In this document: positions 23,392 to 36,145 of the stretch, piece by piece | How positions within the stretch are numbered: position 1 is the first letter of the stretch | How the letters are laid out: the number at the start of each line of letters is the position of its first letter | NCBI GenBank assembly: GCA_025504975.1 | Contig: JANUWI010000016.1 | Location: forward strand, 1,011,937-1,075,936 | DNA from: Plenodomus lindquistii | Taxonomy: Eukaryota; Ascomycota; Dothideomycetes; Pleosporales; Leptosphaeriaceae | Length of the DNA: 64,000 nt | Direction: 5' to 3' | Position numbers and translations under genes: made by a program | The notes under the pieces: model-generated | Seen by the model: only the letters and a program-made list of their open reading frames with translations | Database searches by the model: none | Told to the model about the DNA's origin: nothing

Positions 23392-26300
23392 TCATGGGTT
23401 AATCGGGCTGCTCTCATCTTCCCTCCGATCGAAGACGCTGGAAATTTGAGCGCTGGGAGATTGCACTACGCCAGGCACATCGACGACCTCAGCTATGACC
23501 TCGCTCTCATTCGTAGGTGGGGAGGTCGACTGGTTCGCTGATTCCGGTGGTGTGGCTGGAGCCTCCAACTCCTTTTTGACTTCCTGGATCATTTCGTTTG
23601 CTTGTAGAATGGCGAGACTCTCCTTGAGCAGAGCTTTATCGTCATCTCCAACCTCCTCGGGAACCAATCTTTCAATTCGCTCAATAGCACTTGTCGCGTT
23701 CTTCACATGGACCTGCAAACGCCAGATGGCGGTTCCGAATACCGGGTAAAGGGAAGTCAGGAGGTCCTTCAGCATTGGACGCGCATCGTTGAGGAATACC
23801 AGGAATTGAATCTGTGAAGCGGATCCAAGTCTAGACATGCCGAAGGACTTACACCAATAACCAAAGAAGACGTGCTCTGCCTGTAGGATGTCCAAACGAT
23901 TACTTGCGATCGCATGGTGAAATGGTGTCCAACCTCTGTCATCGACATCCTTGTGAATGAGAATAGCGGTATCCTCCTTCTCTCCATCCCCCCCAGCCCA
24001 ACGAAGGATCTTCCTGAAGACCTTGGGGCTCCCTTCAGAGCATGTCCAGCTCAGTGGACTTCGATGTTGCGCATCGTACATTTCGTCGTATTTGCATCGT
24101 CGTATGACTCCATCGATTACAGGTAACCACTTCTCACCTGGGAGTCTTCAAATTTTGATGAAAATATCTACAACAACTTTGCTCAGGTGGACTTCGGCCA
24201 GGATTGTTATCAGCTGGTCTAGAAACAACGAGACGCCGTAAACGTCGTCTTTCTGAATCATCTCCTCGATCTGAAGGGCATCTACGTCACGTTCTGATTT
24301 GACGAAACCTCTTGCCCAATTCATGTTCGACAGCTTCAACAACCGATGATTTTGCATGTACTTCAGTTGTTTTGGAAGTTTCAATTCAAGCCTGAAACGT
24401 TCGAGTAGACCCTCTAGAGCGGACAAAGTTATTTGACCATCATCATAACAATTGCAAAGGCCGTAATAGTCGAGGTCATGGTCGCTGTCCCTGTCGGCAT
24501 CGTTGTCGAAAATCGCTAGTCTTAGGGGAAATTTGGACGTTTCGAGAGCAGGGTCACGACGCACGTGATGAGCGAGTAGAATCACGAGGCGCCATAAATG
24601 AGTTGAGGAAATTTGGGTTCTCCATTGAAGACACAGCGTGTCAATTGCTGCCATACTGAGATGTTTCGACGGAACTCTTAGGTCGGTCTCGACGTTCGAC
24701 AATAATTGCTCTACAGAGCGCACATTATGCCAGTCGAAATTTGAAGCTTCGATCTTACTCAGAATCCAAGTCTCAGTTTCGGTGCGTGAGCCTAGTCGTG
24801 GTTCGGCGAACTGGTCGATTAGGTCCTTGACAGTGGCATTTCGGCGTTGATGGTGAAAACCTTCTCGAGTAGATATTTCTTCGAACGAAGAATCACAAAG
24901 AAACCCATTAGACTGTAGCAAGGCCCATAAAGCAGTTATGAACAGGTCCTGCGCCAGCATAACGTCGATTGAGTGCTCTACACGATACACAACCACCCTG
25001 TGTTTCCCCGTCTTTGGCATGGTTTCAAGTATCGGCCATCCAAAGAATCTGGCACGGGTAATATTTGGCGTGCACTGTGGCTTGATTGGCTCAAAGATAT
25101 TGAACACCCTGGAGCCGTACCGAAATCGTTCACTAAGATCAATATCTTCGCTCATTTGCCAGACAATCTCGGGCCCGGAACTTCCGCTCGTCAGATCCAG
25201 TTTCACGTCCAAAAATTCAAGGCGGTCCTTCGGTCGAGCTTCATAAGCTCGCTTGGTTGCACATTCCCAGAAAGAATGAGCCTCAATAAAGTTCTTGCTG
25301 TTCCCCCTAGCTACAATACGATATATTTGTTCGTCCCCAAATGGAATGGTAGTTTTGGTTGCGTGGTGGTGATTGAGTAAAGACCAACGTTGCAAAGCAA
25401 GAGTAGCTTCTGTTTGACAGCTCTCTAAATGATATGATTTCTTTGAGACGTCGGCAGCAATGCGAAAGGTCAAATAGTCCTCTGGGTAGGACTCTGAGTT
25501 CTCACCGCGGCTTATGCCTCTATTGATTGAACAGCGAAATCTTATGTGCAGACAGCGAGCCGGACTGACATTCCCGAACCTGACAGAAAAAAACTTGGAT
25601 ATCGCTTTAGCCACGCTGTCAGCCCTGGTTCGACCTTGGACAAGACTCCCTGGCCAGTTCCGGAGCGGTTGTCCTGTTGGCTGGTCTTGAGTCAACTGAG
25701 CTAAGGCGACTCGATATCGCCAGACCATCGCAGCGTTCAAAGGTGTACGTTTCAGCTCTTCACCGGGAACGTCTGCATTGTTTTCTGGCAGTTGATTTGA
25801 AGAGGAGGAAGTCAACATGATAGTAAAGCCATTTACACAATGCCAGCTTTTTGGAGCTGTCATAGACACTCCACTCGTGACTTTTAGGCTCTCCTCACTA
25901 TGCATAACCCAAAACGCGGCTATATGTTCAGTACCGGGCGAAGTCGCAATTCCTTGGCATCTTTTACGAATGTCCAGAGCCAAGCAGTCCAGTTCATGCC
26001 CCACAAAGGGCGGTTTCATTATGTCACTTTTCGACTGCACCTCTTCATTGGTCCCGCCTTTAAAAGCCGGCTTGGAGCTAGGTCGAAACTTCGTGAAAAT
26101 GTTGTCGTCGGCTTGGAGCCTTCGCGTCCTGAGCGAGACACGGAGGATGGTCATGACAAGTACCAATGCGATCTGGTAGATAGAGACGGCGGGATGGACA
26201 CTGCGCAGACCGATGAACTGAATCACAAACCCAGTGATCGTCACACAACTAACGATACATGCTGCAGCATGTTGATCGTCGGCAGAATCTGGTCTTGTTG

Positions 26301-27279
26301 ACACGACGTAGGACCCCAACGGATTATTTTGGTCGCAGAAGCCAAACGATTCGAAAGTCTGATCACCAATGACTTGTCCACCAGGCTATATCACATATAT
26401 GAAATCTGCATCCGACGGGACAGGCTGGCCCCATGGGAACGTGAACGGCTTCCTCTTTGTCCAGGTTATTTCCTTTGTACTGTTCTTGATCATAAACGAG
26501 CACGAGAACATTCCCAAGCACAGCAAAAGAGTTCCCGAAATGGTCATGGGTAGCCCCCAGGGGTTTGCTGGGCTTGACGTTTTCGCCATACTTTGGGAAT
26601 ATGTTGCCCATATAGCGAAGCCAAGCATTGAAGTCTGAAGTAGGATTGAAAAGCAGACAAAGCATATCAATACCCACTTGGGTGGTCGTCGAAATCCAAT
26701 GTTCAGCCGGAGACTGGGATTGGTGATCAATTCTGACTTTTCATTGTCGTCGTCCTGTTTAGACATATCCCATACAAGCTGGCTTTCGTCGGCAGGCTGG
26801 TCATGGAGGTACTCGGATAGCGTTGTCAACCCCATGGTCGATGGTACCAAGGAGTCACTCTCGGGGTTATCCAGATGCTTGACGTAGGCAAACTCCAAGA
26901 TTTTCGCACGACCAAACACGCGCACGATAGCACCCCGTTGATAGAGCTCAGCAAGGTCCTTGCCAGTAGACGAACATAACTCGATCTCCGCGACACCAGA
27001 ACCTTCCTGAGATCGCCCGACAAATGCTCTGAGTTGTGGGCTACCGCAAATGCGGATCATGGAGACGATCGCAGTCAAGATACCCAAGGGAGCCATCGCG
27101 AAGATAACGCAGTCTAACCATGAGGTACTCTCAGCAAGGTACTGTTTTGTGACCTGCTCGCCGAAAAGTTGTAAGATTGGAGCCAGATCGGTAGAGAGGT
27201 TGTTCGCGATTTCTTCCCACCCGCTGGCGCATGTCGCTGCGGGAATGAAAATGAGGTTGATGATGAAGTGAGCGAGCAT
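23392..27279 (-). pseudogene. Fungal multi-span membrane protein with C-terminal ankyrin region, interrupted by two in-frame stops
   Basis: One reading frame of 1296 codons runs from ATG 27279 to the stop at 23392 with no intron. It is broken only by TAG at 26386-26388 (codon 298) and TGA at 24148-24150 (codon 1044). Sequence on both sides of each stop looks like normal, continuous protein. The N-terminal third has about six hydrophobic spans, including WLDCVIFAMAPLGILTAIVS, and after the first stop AACIVSCVTITGFVIQFIG. The middle is a large soluble region. The end carries at least one ankyrin motif (RGWTPFHHAIASNRLDIL) and an acidic/Ser-Thr tail. I believe this belongs to a large family of fungal membrane-ankyrin proteins of unknown function, from memory. 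No intron with acceptable splice sites removes either stop. It is probably a recent pseudogene; sequencing error and readthrough remain possible. Confidence 0.72.
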
Positions 27280-27935
27280 CGTGACAAGCTCGTGGAGGTG
27301 TTAGAGGGTTGTGATGAGGTGGAGGGAGATGTTCACGGAGCCTTCATTTATAATGAGTAGATGGGTATCAGCCTTGGAGAGGTAGTTTCCGCGGACGTCA
27401 GTTTGATCTTCAGCCTCGCAGGCCGCCACAGCAGTTCACTATCCAATGAGGGTCTGACTCGTATATGGGAGTTCTCTTGACATGCACAGCGATACGATAT
27501 GTCTTGACACATGATTCTGTAAGCGATGTCGGTGGAGTACGCAGTTCATGCCAAATGCGTCGAGCAATTCTGTGTCTTGACCTATGCAGCCTACCTGCAG
27601 CTCAAAAATGACCAATGCGGACCTCAATATCGCTGTAGATCACTTCTGTGAGCTTCCACCATCGTCTGACACAAGCATGAACGTTCTCGCAATGGTCGTA
27701 CCCCTCATCTGGTTTCAGCTGGCGATAAACGTGTGGCTTCGAATATATCCAATTGTCATTCAGCGAGCACAAACATCTTCGCTGGACAAGGAAGGACATT
27801 CAACATCAAGGCGGGGTTGTTGTCGTCATCGTGTTGTGCCTCATTCCTCACAGATAACATGTGCTAATCGTAGACACCAGGCTCGGGGTCATATAAATAG
27901 CGTATGCGTATTGGTCAGAAACTCCAGGCATCTGC
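27280..27935. other. Intergenic
   Basis: Promoter side of the ankyrin-membrane gene and 3' side of the MDR gene. A plus-strand open frame that runs into the MDR gene is antisense shadow. Confidence 0.4.
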
Positions 27936-28979
27936 CTACCGCTTACCGCAGACTCTCACGACAAGTTTTCCCTTGGCTCTTCCGGATCTCAACGTCTCGT
28001 AACCTCTTCTCGCGTCATCGAACTCCATGACCTCATTCACGACTAGTTTGACCTTGCCAGCTCGCACCAACTCCACCAATTTGACAAAAGCTCCGTGATT
28101 TGTTGACGCCAATCCGAAGGAGAATGGCCTTTGCCCGCCACCCAGCCATGTCGGTACCAGAAATCGAAAAGCGAGGTCGTATACGAACGGCAGGCTGACT
28201 TGAGAGCCAATCTGGATGTACTTCGCGCCAGGCTTCGTGAACTTCGGCGCCTTCCAGTAAAGTTCCATCGGCTGTCCCACATTGTCCAATACCATGTCAA
28301 ACTGCTTATCGTGCTTCTCCAAAACCTCAGCCACATTCTCCTCCCGATAGTCAATAACCTGATCCGCACCCAGATCCCGACACAATTGCACATTTGCCCC
28401 CGAGCACGTCGTTGTGACCCAACAACCTAACGCCTTCGCAATTTGAATCGCAAAAGTGCCCGTTCCCCCTGACCCGCCATTGATCAGCACGCGGTCCCCT
28501 GACTTCAAATGCGGTGCGAGACACTGGTACGTCACCAAACCACACACTCCCAACGTTGCAGCATCGCTCATCGACACCCCCCCAGGAATCGGCACAGTGC
28601 CTGCCCGCGACCCGATGATATACTCACCCAACGTACCAAACTGCTGTTTCGGTTCCAGCTTCCCGAACACACGCTGCCCGACTCTCACATGAGCATCTGG
28701 ACCTACATCAACGACTTCACCGGAAAAGTCCAAACCGGGTGTTGCGGGTTTGGGTATCGCTAGTCGTCCTACGATAGGAAGTTCGGCGAGTTTGTAGTCT
28801 ACAGGATTGAGGGCAGCGAAGTGAACGCGGATCAGGGATTCGCCCGCCGCAAGGGCGCGTGTAGATATCGGTAGTAGAGCAGATTCGTTGATTTGGAGAG
28901 CCTTTTCGAGAGTTGTAGCGCAGGCCGTCCATTGCCATGCTTTCATTGTTGTGGGGATTGCGGTGGGGTTTTGCGCCAT
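27936..28979 (-). CDS. Zinc-independent MDR oxidoreductase (quinone oxidoreductase / enoyl reductase-like)
   Basis: Intronless, 347 aa. The N-terminal GroES-like domain (HFAALNPVDYKLAELP, PGLDFSGEVVDVG) lacks the zinc-ligand Cys/His set. The NADP-binding Rossmann motif is INGGSGGTGTFAIQIAKALG near residue 165. Length and motifs match the QOR-like MDR branch that also includes fungal trans-enoyl reductases. Such enzymes reduce quinones or enones with NADPH. It stands alone between unrelated genes, so its substrate cannot be inferred. I see no defect. Confidence 0.93.
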   Translation of the reverse strand: MAQNPTAIPTTMKAWQWTACATTLEKALQINESALLPISTRALAAGESLIRVHFAALNPVDYKLAELPIVGRLAIPKPATPGLDFSGEVVDVGPDAHVRVGQRVFGKLEPKQQFGTLGEYIIGSRAGTVPIPGGVSMSDAATLGVCGLVTYQCLAPHLKSGDRVLINGGSGGTGTFAIQIAKALGCWVTTTCSGANVQLCRDLGADQVIDYREENVAEVLEKHDKQFDMVLDNVGQPMELYWKAPKFTKPGAKYIQIGSQVSLPFVYDLAFRFLVPTWLGGGQRPFSFGLASTNHGAFVKLVELVRAGKVKLVVNEVMEFDDARRGYETLRSGRAKGKLVVRVCGKR

Positions 28980-29398
28980 TGTGAAGTGGATGGTGGGGAG
29001 TCTATCGTCGAAGAAAGGAACAGGAGATCAAAGCTGGAGTATCACAATCCGTTACTGCATCATATATTTTGTTCTTGAAGTTTGGTACACCAAGGCCGAT
29101 GGCGCCGCAGGCCGGATCCCCGCACGGAGAAGCTGAGTGGTGGAGTTTGCATTGTGAGGTCTATCTGGCGGTCATAGTCATCAGCACCATCGTTGCGAGT
29201 TGCTACTGATTCACGATCTTCATCGCCTGGATGTCCTGAGTGTCGATAAAGATTGTCAAACGCGGCAAAGGAGTTCCTGTGAGCCTGACATGGCCCGTGC
29301 GCGCGCTAATTCGGACGCGACTTTCCGTTGGCGTTCACTCTGCAGCACTGGAGATGTTGACACCAGCATGTGACACAACGCGACATTGACTGTTGATC
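28980..29398. other. Divergent promoter region
   Basis: 419 bp between the MDR gene (minus) and the conserved fungal gene at 29399 (plus). No named element seen. Confidence 0.4.
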
Positions 29399-30770
29399 AT
29401 GTCCTCACAAGGGTATCTGGAAGTGGCAGAAAAGGTACAGATGCTTGGTGACCTTGAGCTCGCAACACTCATTTGCCTGGTCGCCGAGCAACACTGTATC
29501 ATCGAGGCGGACCAAGAGCTGATCGATGATGTACAAGAGGAGCTGAAGCTTGTAAGCAGGAGATTTGCTGGACTGGGAAGCTTCACTTACATTCCTAGGT
29601 CGCTTCAAATACCTTTGGACTCACATGGGCAATACTGAGTTGTGATCAAAACACATCGCTCGATGACTTTGGCAGCGGTATCTTAGTCAAGGACGATGGC
29701 GATGCCTACTTCAAGAACACAGGCTGGAGCAGCAATCATGCCACATCGCTACCAGGAACACCGAGAACACCTGATCGTCGGTTGTCAAAATCACCCGGTC
29801 TACTAAGCCCACTGGATAGTCGGCGCATTGCCAACGTTGTCATTGTCAAAAACCTCAATCGAGCGAGTCCAGAGGTCAAAGTTCAGGCACTAGAGGTATG
29901 TGATGTTCAATGGGTTGGGACTGTGATGCTAACTTGCGTGCAAGTTGATACGCGGGAAGCGCAATTTCACACGGACTGCGGTACATGCTGCCCCAAAGCC
30001 GTTCCTCTTCATTTCACTAAATGTGAGCGGCACTCAAAGTTTGACAGTACACTTGGTACGAGGCATCCATACCTATCTACAGACTCCCAAACACATGACT
30101 GATACGAAATAAGAACGACCAATTCTTCATCTCTCACAAGCATCAAGCGCAAGATGGACTACCGAATCTTGAAGAGCTCCAAGACCAGCAGTTAGTCTCC
30201 GAAGACGATGCATCCACATCTTCGGTGGTGCGCAAGTCATCATATACAGTTTATTCGAAGCCGCATACTATATTGTTCACAGCTGAAGTAGGTTCGCTAC
30301 ACCATTTCAAGTTTGAATCATACTGATGTTTGACAGGATCTAGTTCGCCTAGCAAAGCTTACTAGAGAAGTCAAGATGAGCTCAGAAGTGCGAGCTTACT
30401 TGCACAACATTGTGGTTTTCATGCGTCTCCATCGTGCGGTCGCTGGTGGTATATCGGCAATGGCTACGAGACATTTCAATACATTATCACAGTAGGTCTA
30501 CCGGCGTCCACCCGTTCGTTTGACTGCTCAGGTTGACTGACACGGCTTAGCGTCTTGGCTCCACTTCACGGGCTTGAATATGTCTCTCCATCGCTTGTCG
30601 CACTAGCAGCCCGCAAGATCTATCCTCATCGCATCGTCATAACCACGCCTGAAGGCGAGCGAAGCATGCAATGGGGCAGCTCGCTTGAGGCTGTCAAAGC
30701 CGTGCTTGAAGGTGTGACTGAGGAGGATGTTATCGAAGAAGTGCTTCAATCAGTGGAGGTGCCACTGTGA
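29399..30770 (+). CDS. Conserved fungal protein, magnesium-chelatase-like C-terminal segment
   Basis: Exons 29399-29551, 29599-29895, 29945-30055, 30114-30287, 30337-30491 and 30551-30770; all introns are 47-59 bp and the product is 369 aa. There is no signal peptide or membrane span. The middle has QFFISHKHQ. The C-terminal part reads FTAEDLVRLAKLTREVKMS followed by a helical stretch (RAYLHNIVVFMRLHRAV), which resembles the helical lid found after AAA+ domains of MoxR/magnesium-chelatase type. No Walker A motif is visible. From memory, comparable fungal proteins are sometimes labelled magnesium-chelatase-like. The six-exon structure with perfect phase continuity argues strongly that the gene is real and intact. 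Its function is unknown. Confidence 0.82.
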
Positions 30771-31037
30771 TTGCCAATATTGGTGACGCGCTCACCATGG
30801 AGAGCTCTTATTGTGAAGAGTGACACCCAATGATGAGTAAGAATGCTGGTTGCTGATCTTCGCCGGCCGGTGATGGTCGTGATTGGCACTATGCGGGGTA
30901 GTCTAGGGCCGTCCCACGGAGCCCTGCAACAACGCGCTTTTTTCAGGGCATAGACCTGCATACTTTTGAAAGTTCAAGACGCTGCGAGGCTTGCGCTGCG
31001 GTAACAATTCGCTCGACGAATCATTACGTCTGTGGAG

Positions 31038-32711
31038 ATGGCTACTGGCTATTTCGACGCCCTGCTCGGAGCTGCGAGCAAGAGGGAAGAGGTAACTAAG
31101 CCGCTGCCTCCCGGGACGTCATCGCGACGCGTTCGAGCTAATTCTGAGCGCGAGTCGACAAATCAAGACACCGAGAACATAAGTAGTCCCAACCACCGCG
31201 ATGATGCACTCGAGGTACGTGTCACGCCAATGCACCTGGATAGCCGCTCAGTTCTCAATTGCAGGTCGTTTTTGAAGGCGGCGACACGGGACGTCGTCGC
31301 AAAGCGTCTCTTGCACCAATGACGAACCGTCCCGAAAATGGTCGGCGGACCACGGCATGCATTGTCCATTCGCTGCTCGAAAAGCACGAAGGCATGCCCG
31401 TTAAAGACCACTCAAGATCGTATGAGGGCCTTTCCCAAGAACGACGAGTTGACAAGGACCCACACGCGCAAGCCGACCAGACGCAACGTTCGCGACTCTT
31501 AACGAAGAAGGAGATATCGGACATGGCATTTGGCATACGGGAATTGTCCAAGAAGCTTTCACAGATACGACTGAAGCTACACGTCAAGAACATTTTTATA
31601 CTGGGCAAGGCACACGACGAGGGCCTGATCAAGAATTCGCGAGAGACAACGGAGTGGCTGCTGACGAAAGACCCCAATTTTACAGTGTATGTTGAAATAA
31701 GACACGACCTTTGGCAGGACTGATGTGCTGCAGCTATGTCGAGCAGACACTAGAGGACAACACAGCTTTCGACGCCGCGGGTCTCGTCAAAAAGAACCCT
31801 TCCTTTGAGGGCCGCTTGAAGTTTTGGACGAACGAAATGTGCGCTCAGAACCCAGAGACATTCGACATTGTGCTTGCAGTAGGCCATACATTTTGCACCT
31901 CACCAGTCTCACGCTGACAACTCCATAGCTGGGCGGTGATGGTACTGTCCTCTACGCATCATGGCTCTTCCAGCGCATCGTGCCTCCTACGCTAGCCTTT
32001 TCGCTGGGCTCGCTGGGGTTCCTCACCAAATTCGATTACGACCTATATCCTCAGACACTAACGCGAGCATTCGAAGAGGGCATCACTGTCAACCTCCGCA
32101 TCCGCTTCGAAGCAACCATCATGCGGTCACAGGAACGGGAGGGACCCGGTCGCGACCTCGTCGAAGAGCTCATCGGTGAGGAGCGTGAAGACCATCACAC
32201 ACACAGGCCTGATGGCACATACAATATCCTGAATGAGGTTGTGGTGGATCGAGGGCCAAATCCGACCATGTCAAGCATTGAATTATTTGGTGACGACGAG
32301 CACTTTACCACAGTCCAAGCGGATGGCATTTGCATCGCAACCCCTACTGGATCTACTGCGTATAATCTGGCAGCCGGTGGATCACTCTGTCATCCAGATA
32401 ATCCAGTCATTCTTGTCACCGCCATCTGCGCGCATACGTTATCATTCCGGCCCATCATCCTTCCAGATACCATGGTTTTGCGCACTGGTGTACCGTACGA
32501 TGCGAGGACCAGCTCGTGGGCTAGTTTTGACGGTCGCGAGCGCGTCGAGCTCAAGCCTGGCGACTATGTAACGATCAGCGCTTCGAGGTTTCCGTACCCA
32601 AATGTGCTACCTCTCGATAGAAGAAGGACGGACTGGATCGACAGCATCAGTAGAACTTTGCAGTGGAACTCGAGGCAGAAGCAGAAAGCTTTCAAGGAAT
32701 GGGACTCGTAG
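31038..32711 (+). CDS. UTR1: NAD kinase (Utr1-type)
   Basis: Exons 31038-31214, 31265-31686, 31734-31878 and 31929-32711 give 508 aa, with introns of 47-50 bp. The start is ATG 31038. A ~150-residue polar N-terminal extension precedes the kinase. The catalytic GGDGT motif opens exon 4 (LGGDGTVLYASWLFQ). NEVVVDRGPNPTMSSIEL is the conserved NE..D region, and ATPTGSTAYNLAAGGS is the family signature near the NAD site. The SFRPIILPD block completes the fold. The enzyme phosphorylates NAD(H) to NADP(H) with ATP in the cytosol. The N-terminal extension resembles yeast Utr1 rather than the mitochondrial Pos5. Confidence 0.94.
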
Positions 32712-33699
32712 ACGCCTTCTTAATCGGCCCTGTCTTGTGCGCAGGTCAAGACCATCGAATGACATTCTCCAGCAATGTGTATTTTATCTCAAGTGATCTT
32801 CAAGGCTCGGTGTTACCCTTGCGACGATCATTTGCACAACCCGAGGTAACGTTTTGGTATTTGGAAGATTGTCACCACCATCAAACGCAGTGGTCCCCCT
32901 CCAAAGCCAACCCCCGAGAGCTAACTCTGAGGATCATGGACTGCGAGCCTAACGACCAGCTTTGCTATCGATAGAAGCTTTTTGCCTCGCGTGATCGCGG
33001 TGAGGCGAGAAACTCCTCACCGAGTCGTGCTAAAATTAGAAAATCAAGGTGGCGCGCTATCGAAGAAGCCGAAAAGGTTCACAGAAAGAAGCACTCCATG
33101 ATGCAGGCTTGTTGTTTCTGGACTGACACTATGCTCGTCGCATCCATAGCGTATGAAGCTCCTTCGTACTCGCCCATGGAACGAATCTGGGCAGCCACTC
33201 TTTCGTTGTGTCCATGACGCTGAACGCCCAACTCTCACTAGCCTGCCGAGCCATCGCCGGAATCAATGGAAAATCCTCGTGAAATGACAGCGCAACCTCG
33301 TATGCACAGCAACGACGTCTTGCAAGTCGCTCATTCGGATGGTACGATGCAGCTTTAAACTGGCGAACCCAATCAATGGCAGCATGACGTTGGACAGGTA
33401 TTTTTCGGCCAATCATGTCCGCCGCAGCTGGGCCGATTCCAGAGAGCCTCATGAAGTGGATCCGTGGAGAAGTGGGCTGGCGAGGTTGGATACGAGACCA
33501 TGGTGGCTGGCACCTCGCATGACACTTTGAGCTATGATGAGTATCTTTAGGTCGAGTAGCATATATCCATGTATATAAGGATGCGTCGAATTGAACTCTA
33601 CAGCCCACATCACAACATCACATCCCCATCCCCATCTCTTCCACTTAACTTCCTATCTACACAATTCTCATCACCATCATCTCAGGTTACTCGCCCATC
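32712..33699. other. Intergenic
   Basis: 3' flank of the NAD kinase and promoter of the secreted protein gene, including TATA-like tatataag at 33571-33578. A minus-strand open frame at 33129-33608 (159 codons, no ATG-supported domain) is not recognised. Confidence 0.4.
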
Positions 33700-34653
33700 A
33701 TGCTCTTCAACACCATTGCTGTGGCCTTGACCTTGTCCGCTACCGCGTCCGCGGCAAGTCTTCAATCGAGGCAACAATCCCCAGATCCTTGCCGCGACGC
33801 CTATAATTCTTGCGTCGCTGCTGGAACCCTCCAGGTAGCATGTGACTGCACACTGGCCACTTGTACAGGTCAGGACAATGCCCGTACTCGTGAGTTCTGC
33901 GCCACAGCGACCGCTGGCCTCAACCTTCCTTCGTCGACCACGAGTGCACCGTCGCGATCATTCACTCCTATCTCTGGTATCCCAGGAGGCTGCAATCCCG
34001 CTCATCCTGGCTCTTGCCCCTCCTCTTACTTTGACACTACCACAATCAAGGCTCCCTCGCCGACCACGACTGCACCGTCATTCACTCCCATCTCTGGTAT
34101 TCCAGGAGGCTGTAACCCCGCTCATCCTGGCTCTTGCCCCTCCTCTTACTTTGATACCACCACTATCAAGGCTCCCTCTGCCACTCCTTCCACATTCGCC
34201 ACCTCTGTCGCCTACGCCACCTCCGCTACCGCCCCCGTAGCCCGCCCCACCGTTCCCGCTGGATCGAACCCAGTCCTCGTCCCGGGCAAGACCTGGACCA
34301 TCGCCAACTTGACCCGCTACTGCGGTTCCGGCAATACCGGCTGCGACTACAACTTCGCCATCATCGCCAACGGCAAGACTCAGCGTTGTACCGTCATTCG
34401 CATGCCTGGCTCCAATGCCGCAACTGAGAGCTGGAGCAACCAGCCTTGCGGTGATGGCTCTGACACCAAGATCTCTTGGGGATATGTCGCTAACCCTGCC
34501 CCTGCGTTTGCCGTCATCACTGTCAACCAGGGCAAGGAGTTGGCGTGGTTTGGTGTCTCAAACGTGAACGGCGCAGTCCCCACTGTGAACGACCCCTTTG
34601 GCACTGGCAACTACGGAACTCTGCCTGCTTCGCCGGTTTACACTTACAACTAA
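33700..34653 (+). CDS. Secreted Cys-rich protein with duplicated Gly-Pro module (surface-protein type)
   Basis: Intronless, 317 aa. Signal peptide at residues 1-18 ([18 protein letters not shown]). Residues 27-72 hold a Cys-rich block with [12 protein letters not shown] and CDCTLATC. Two copies of a 40-residue module with [17 protein letters not shown] follow. The C-terminal ~120 residues (from [15 protein letters not shown]) form a compact Cys-containing domain of the kind found in small fungal secreted surface proteins. No catalytic motif is present. The TATA-like box ~125 bp upstream and C/A-rich leader are typical of highly expressed secreted proteins. A wall or effector role is possible; the function is unknown. 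Confidence 0.9.
   Translation: MLFNTIAVALTLSATASAASLQSRQQSPDPCRDAYNSCVAAGTLQVACDCTLATCTGQDNARTREFCATATAGLNLPSSTTSAPSRSFTPISGIPGGCNPAHPGSCPSSYFDTTTIKAPSPTTTAPSFTPISGIPGGCNPAHPGSCPSSYFDTTTIKAPSATPSTFATSVAYATSATAPVARPTVPAGSNPVLVPGKTWTIANLTRYCGSGNTGCDYNFAIIANGKTQRCTVIRMPGSNAATESWSNQPCGDGSDTKISWGYVANPAPAFAVITVNQGKELAWFGVSNVNGAVPTVNDPFGTGNYGTLPASPVYTYN
33936..34180 (+). repeat. 120-bp direct duplication in the secreted protein gene
   Basis: Copies start at 33961 and 34081, exactly 120 bp apart, and are almost identical for about 100 bp. The similarity extends a little upstream of each copy with a 6-bp indel. Confidence 0.9.
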
Positions 34654-36145
34654 GTGTCTGGGTATTGAGTGGAAGTTTAAGTGTGATGTGCTATGAGAAG
34701 GAATGTATTCTAGTACGAAGGGTATGACTGTTTGATGACTATAGATTAATAGATGTATAATGTATTTCACGAATAATAAAGAATCTGTAACACATTCTGG
34801 CTCTTTTGATGGGGCTGTCGTTCTTCGAAAAGTGGTACACGTCACGCTTCACTTTCACGAGGACTGTTTTGACTGATGTGATGTAGCGGCACAGCCGACT
34901 CTGAGCGGAGTGGGCTGCAACACATCTCACGGGCCGCAGTCGGGCAAAGCTTATACCGACTTATCCAGCTTCTTTCAACGATACCGAAGCGTTCACGAAG
35001 ATATCAAGTGTTTGCTAGACTCTCCCGTCACTGGCTGCGTATGCTCTACCAACAACTATGCCAAATATCTTAGCTCAAAATATATCGCTGGCAGCGACAC
35101 AAGTATTGCAAAGTCGAGTATCAGCCTTTGAAAGGAATATGGTTGCCCAATAATCAGACTGCAGCGGGCCTGTCTACTGTATTCAGCGCCACCGGCTATG
35201 TAGGATTTTGCAAATCATAGCGCTCTATCGAAGGGCGGAAGCCATGGTCTCTGCTCATATTTTCAGCAGCATTCAGGTGGTCGTTCACATGAGGCTGTGA
35301 CAGGGATCGGAGCACTGTCTCCACTTTCTCGCAACATATATGGTCTTTGGTAATTCCATGCATTAGGATGCCCGATATCCCTGTTTCCCGTACGTCCAAT
35401 TAGGCAACTCGCTCAGTTGTCGACACTTTTCAGGACCCTGTTTAAGGCGAGTCGCAGGAAGCATCAAGATAACAGAGGACGCGCTAGAGGCAACGGGTCA
35501 CTATATTTTATCGATCAGATGTTGTCACGCACGATGGCAGTAAGGATTCGTTGCTGTCGGATTCTTTGCTTAATCGTACTAGTCGAATGCGGGCGCGAAA
35601 TCAGATTGTAGCAAGGACAGTGAGCCCAGATTCAGATCTGTTCCAACCATCACACAAAAGGTAGAGAAGTACCTCATAATCGCATGTAAAACGTTGTTCG
35701 CTCGATCAACTGTGTTCATCGTTCAACGCTGGGTATAGCTGATGGGGGTTAGAACTTGGAGGGACTAATCCACAATTTTACGAATACGGCGGCCATGGTA
35801 CCTAATCCTGTATTTGAGCCATCAGCTGACACCTTGATCCGCCCGTTGCTACATTTACCCGGCTTACAACAGCCAATACGGTAAGAATAGCGTTTTCCGT
35901 TCCTGCAGCTGATTGGTGGCTAATGGCTCGCATCAATTCCGCGTCCGGTCAGATTGCGATAATTGGCCCGGCACAAGCTCCCTATCTGCCCGAAACCCTC
36001 ACAACAGCTACCCATACCCCAGATTCATGGTATTTCGGATGCTGCACTCGACTCGAGAATAAATAGTCTGTCCGTTAAATTCTTTCGTATAGCACAGTCA
36101 TAAAATCTCCTTTTTTACTACGACGGACTTTCTCACAAAGACATA
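34654..36145. other. Gene-poor interval
   Basis: 1.5 kb with only short open frames. There is no recognisable coding, RNA or repeat structure apart from scattered AT-rich stretches. A TATA-like agaataaatag lies ~90 bp before the SDR start. Confidence 0.4.

Noticed and set aside
33129..33608. 159-codon minus-strand frame upstream of the secreted protein gene
   Set aside because: It covers the promoter and TATA-like region of 33700-34653, and nothing in it is recognised.
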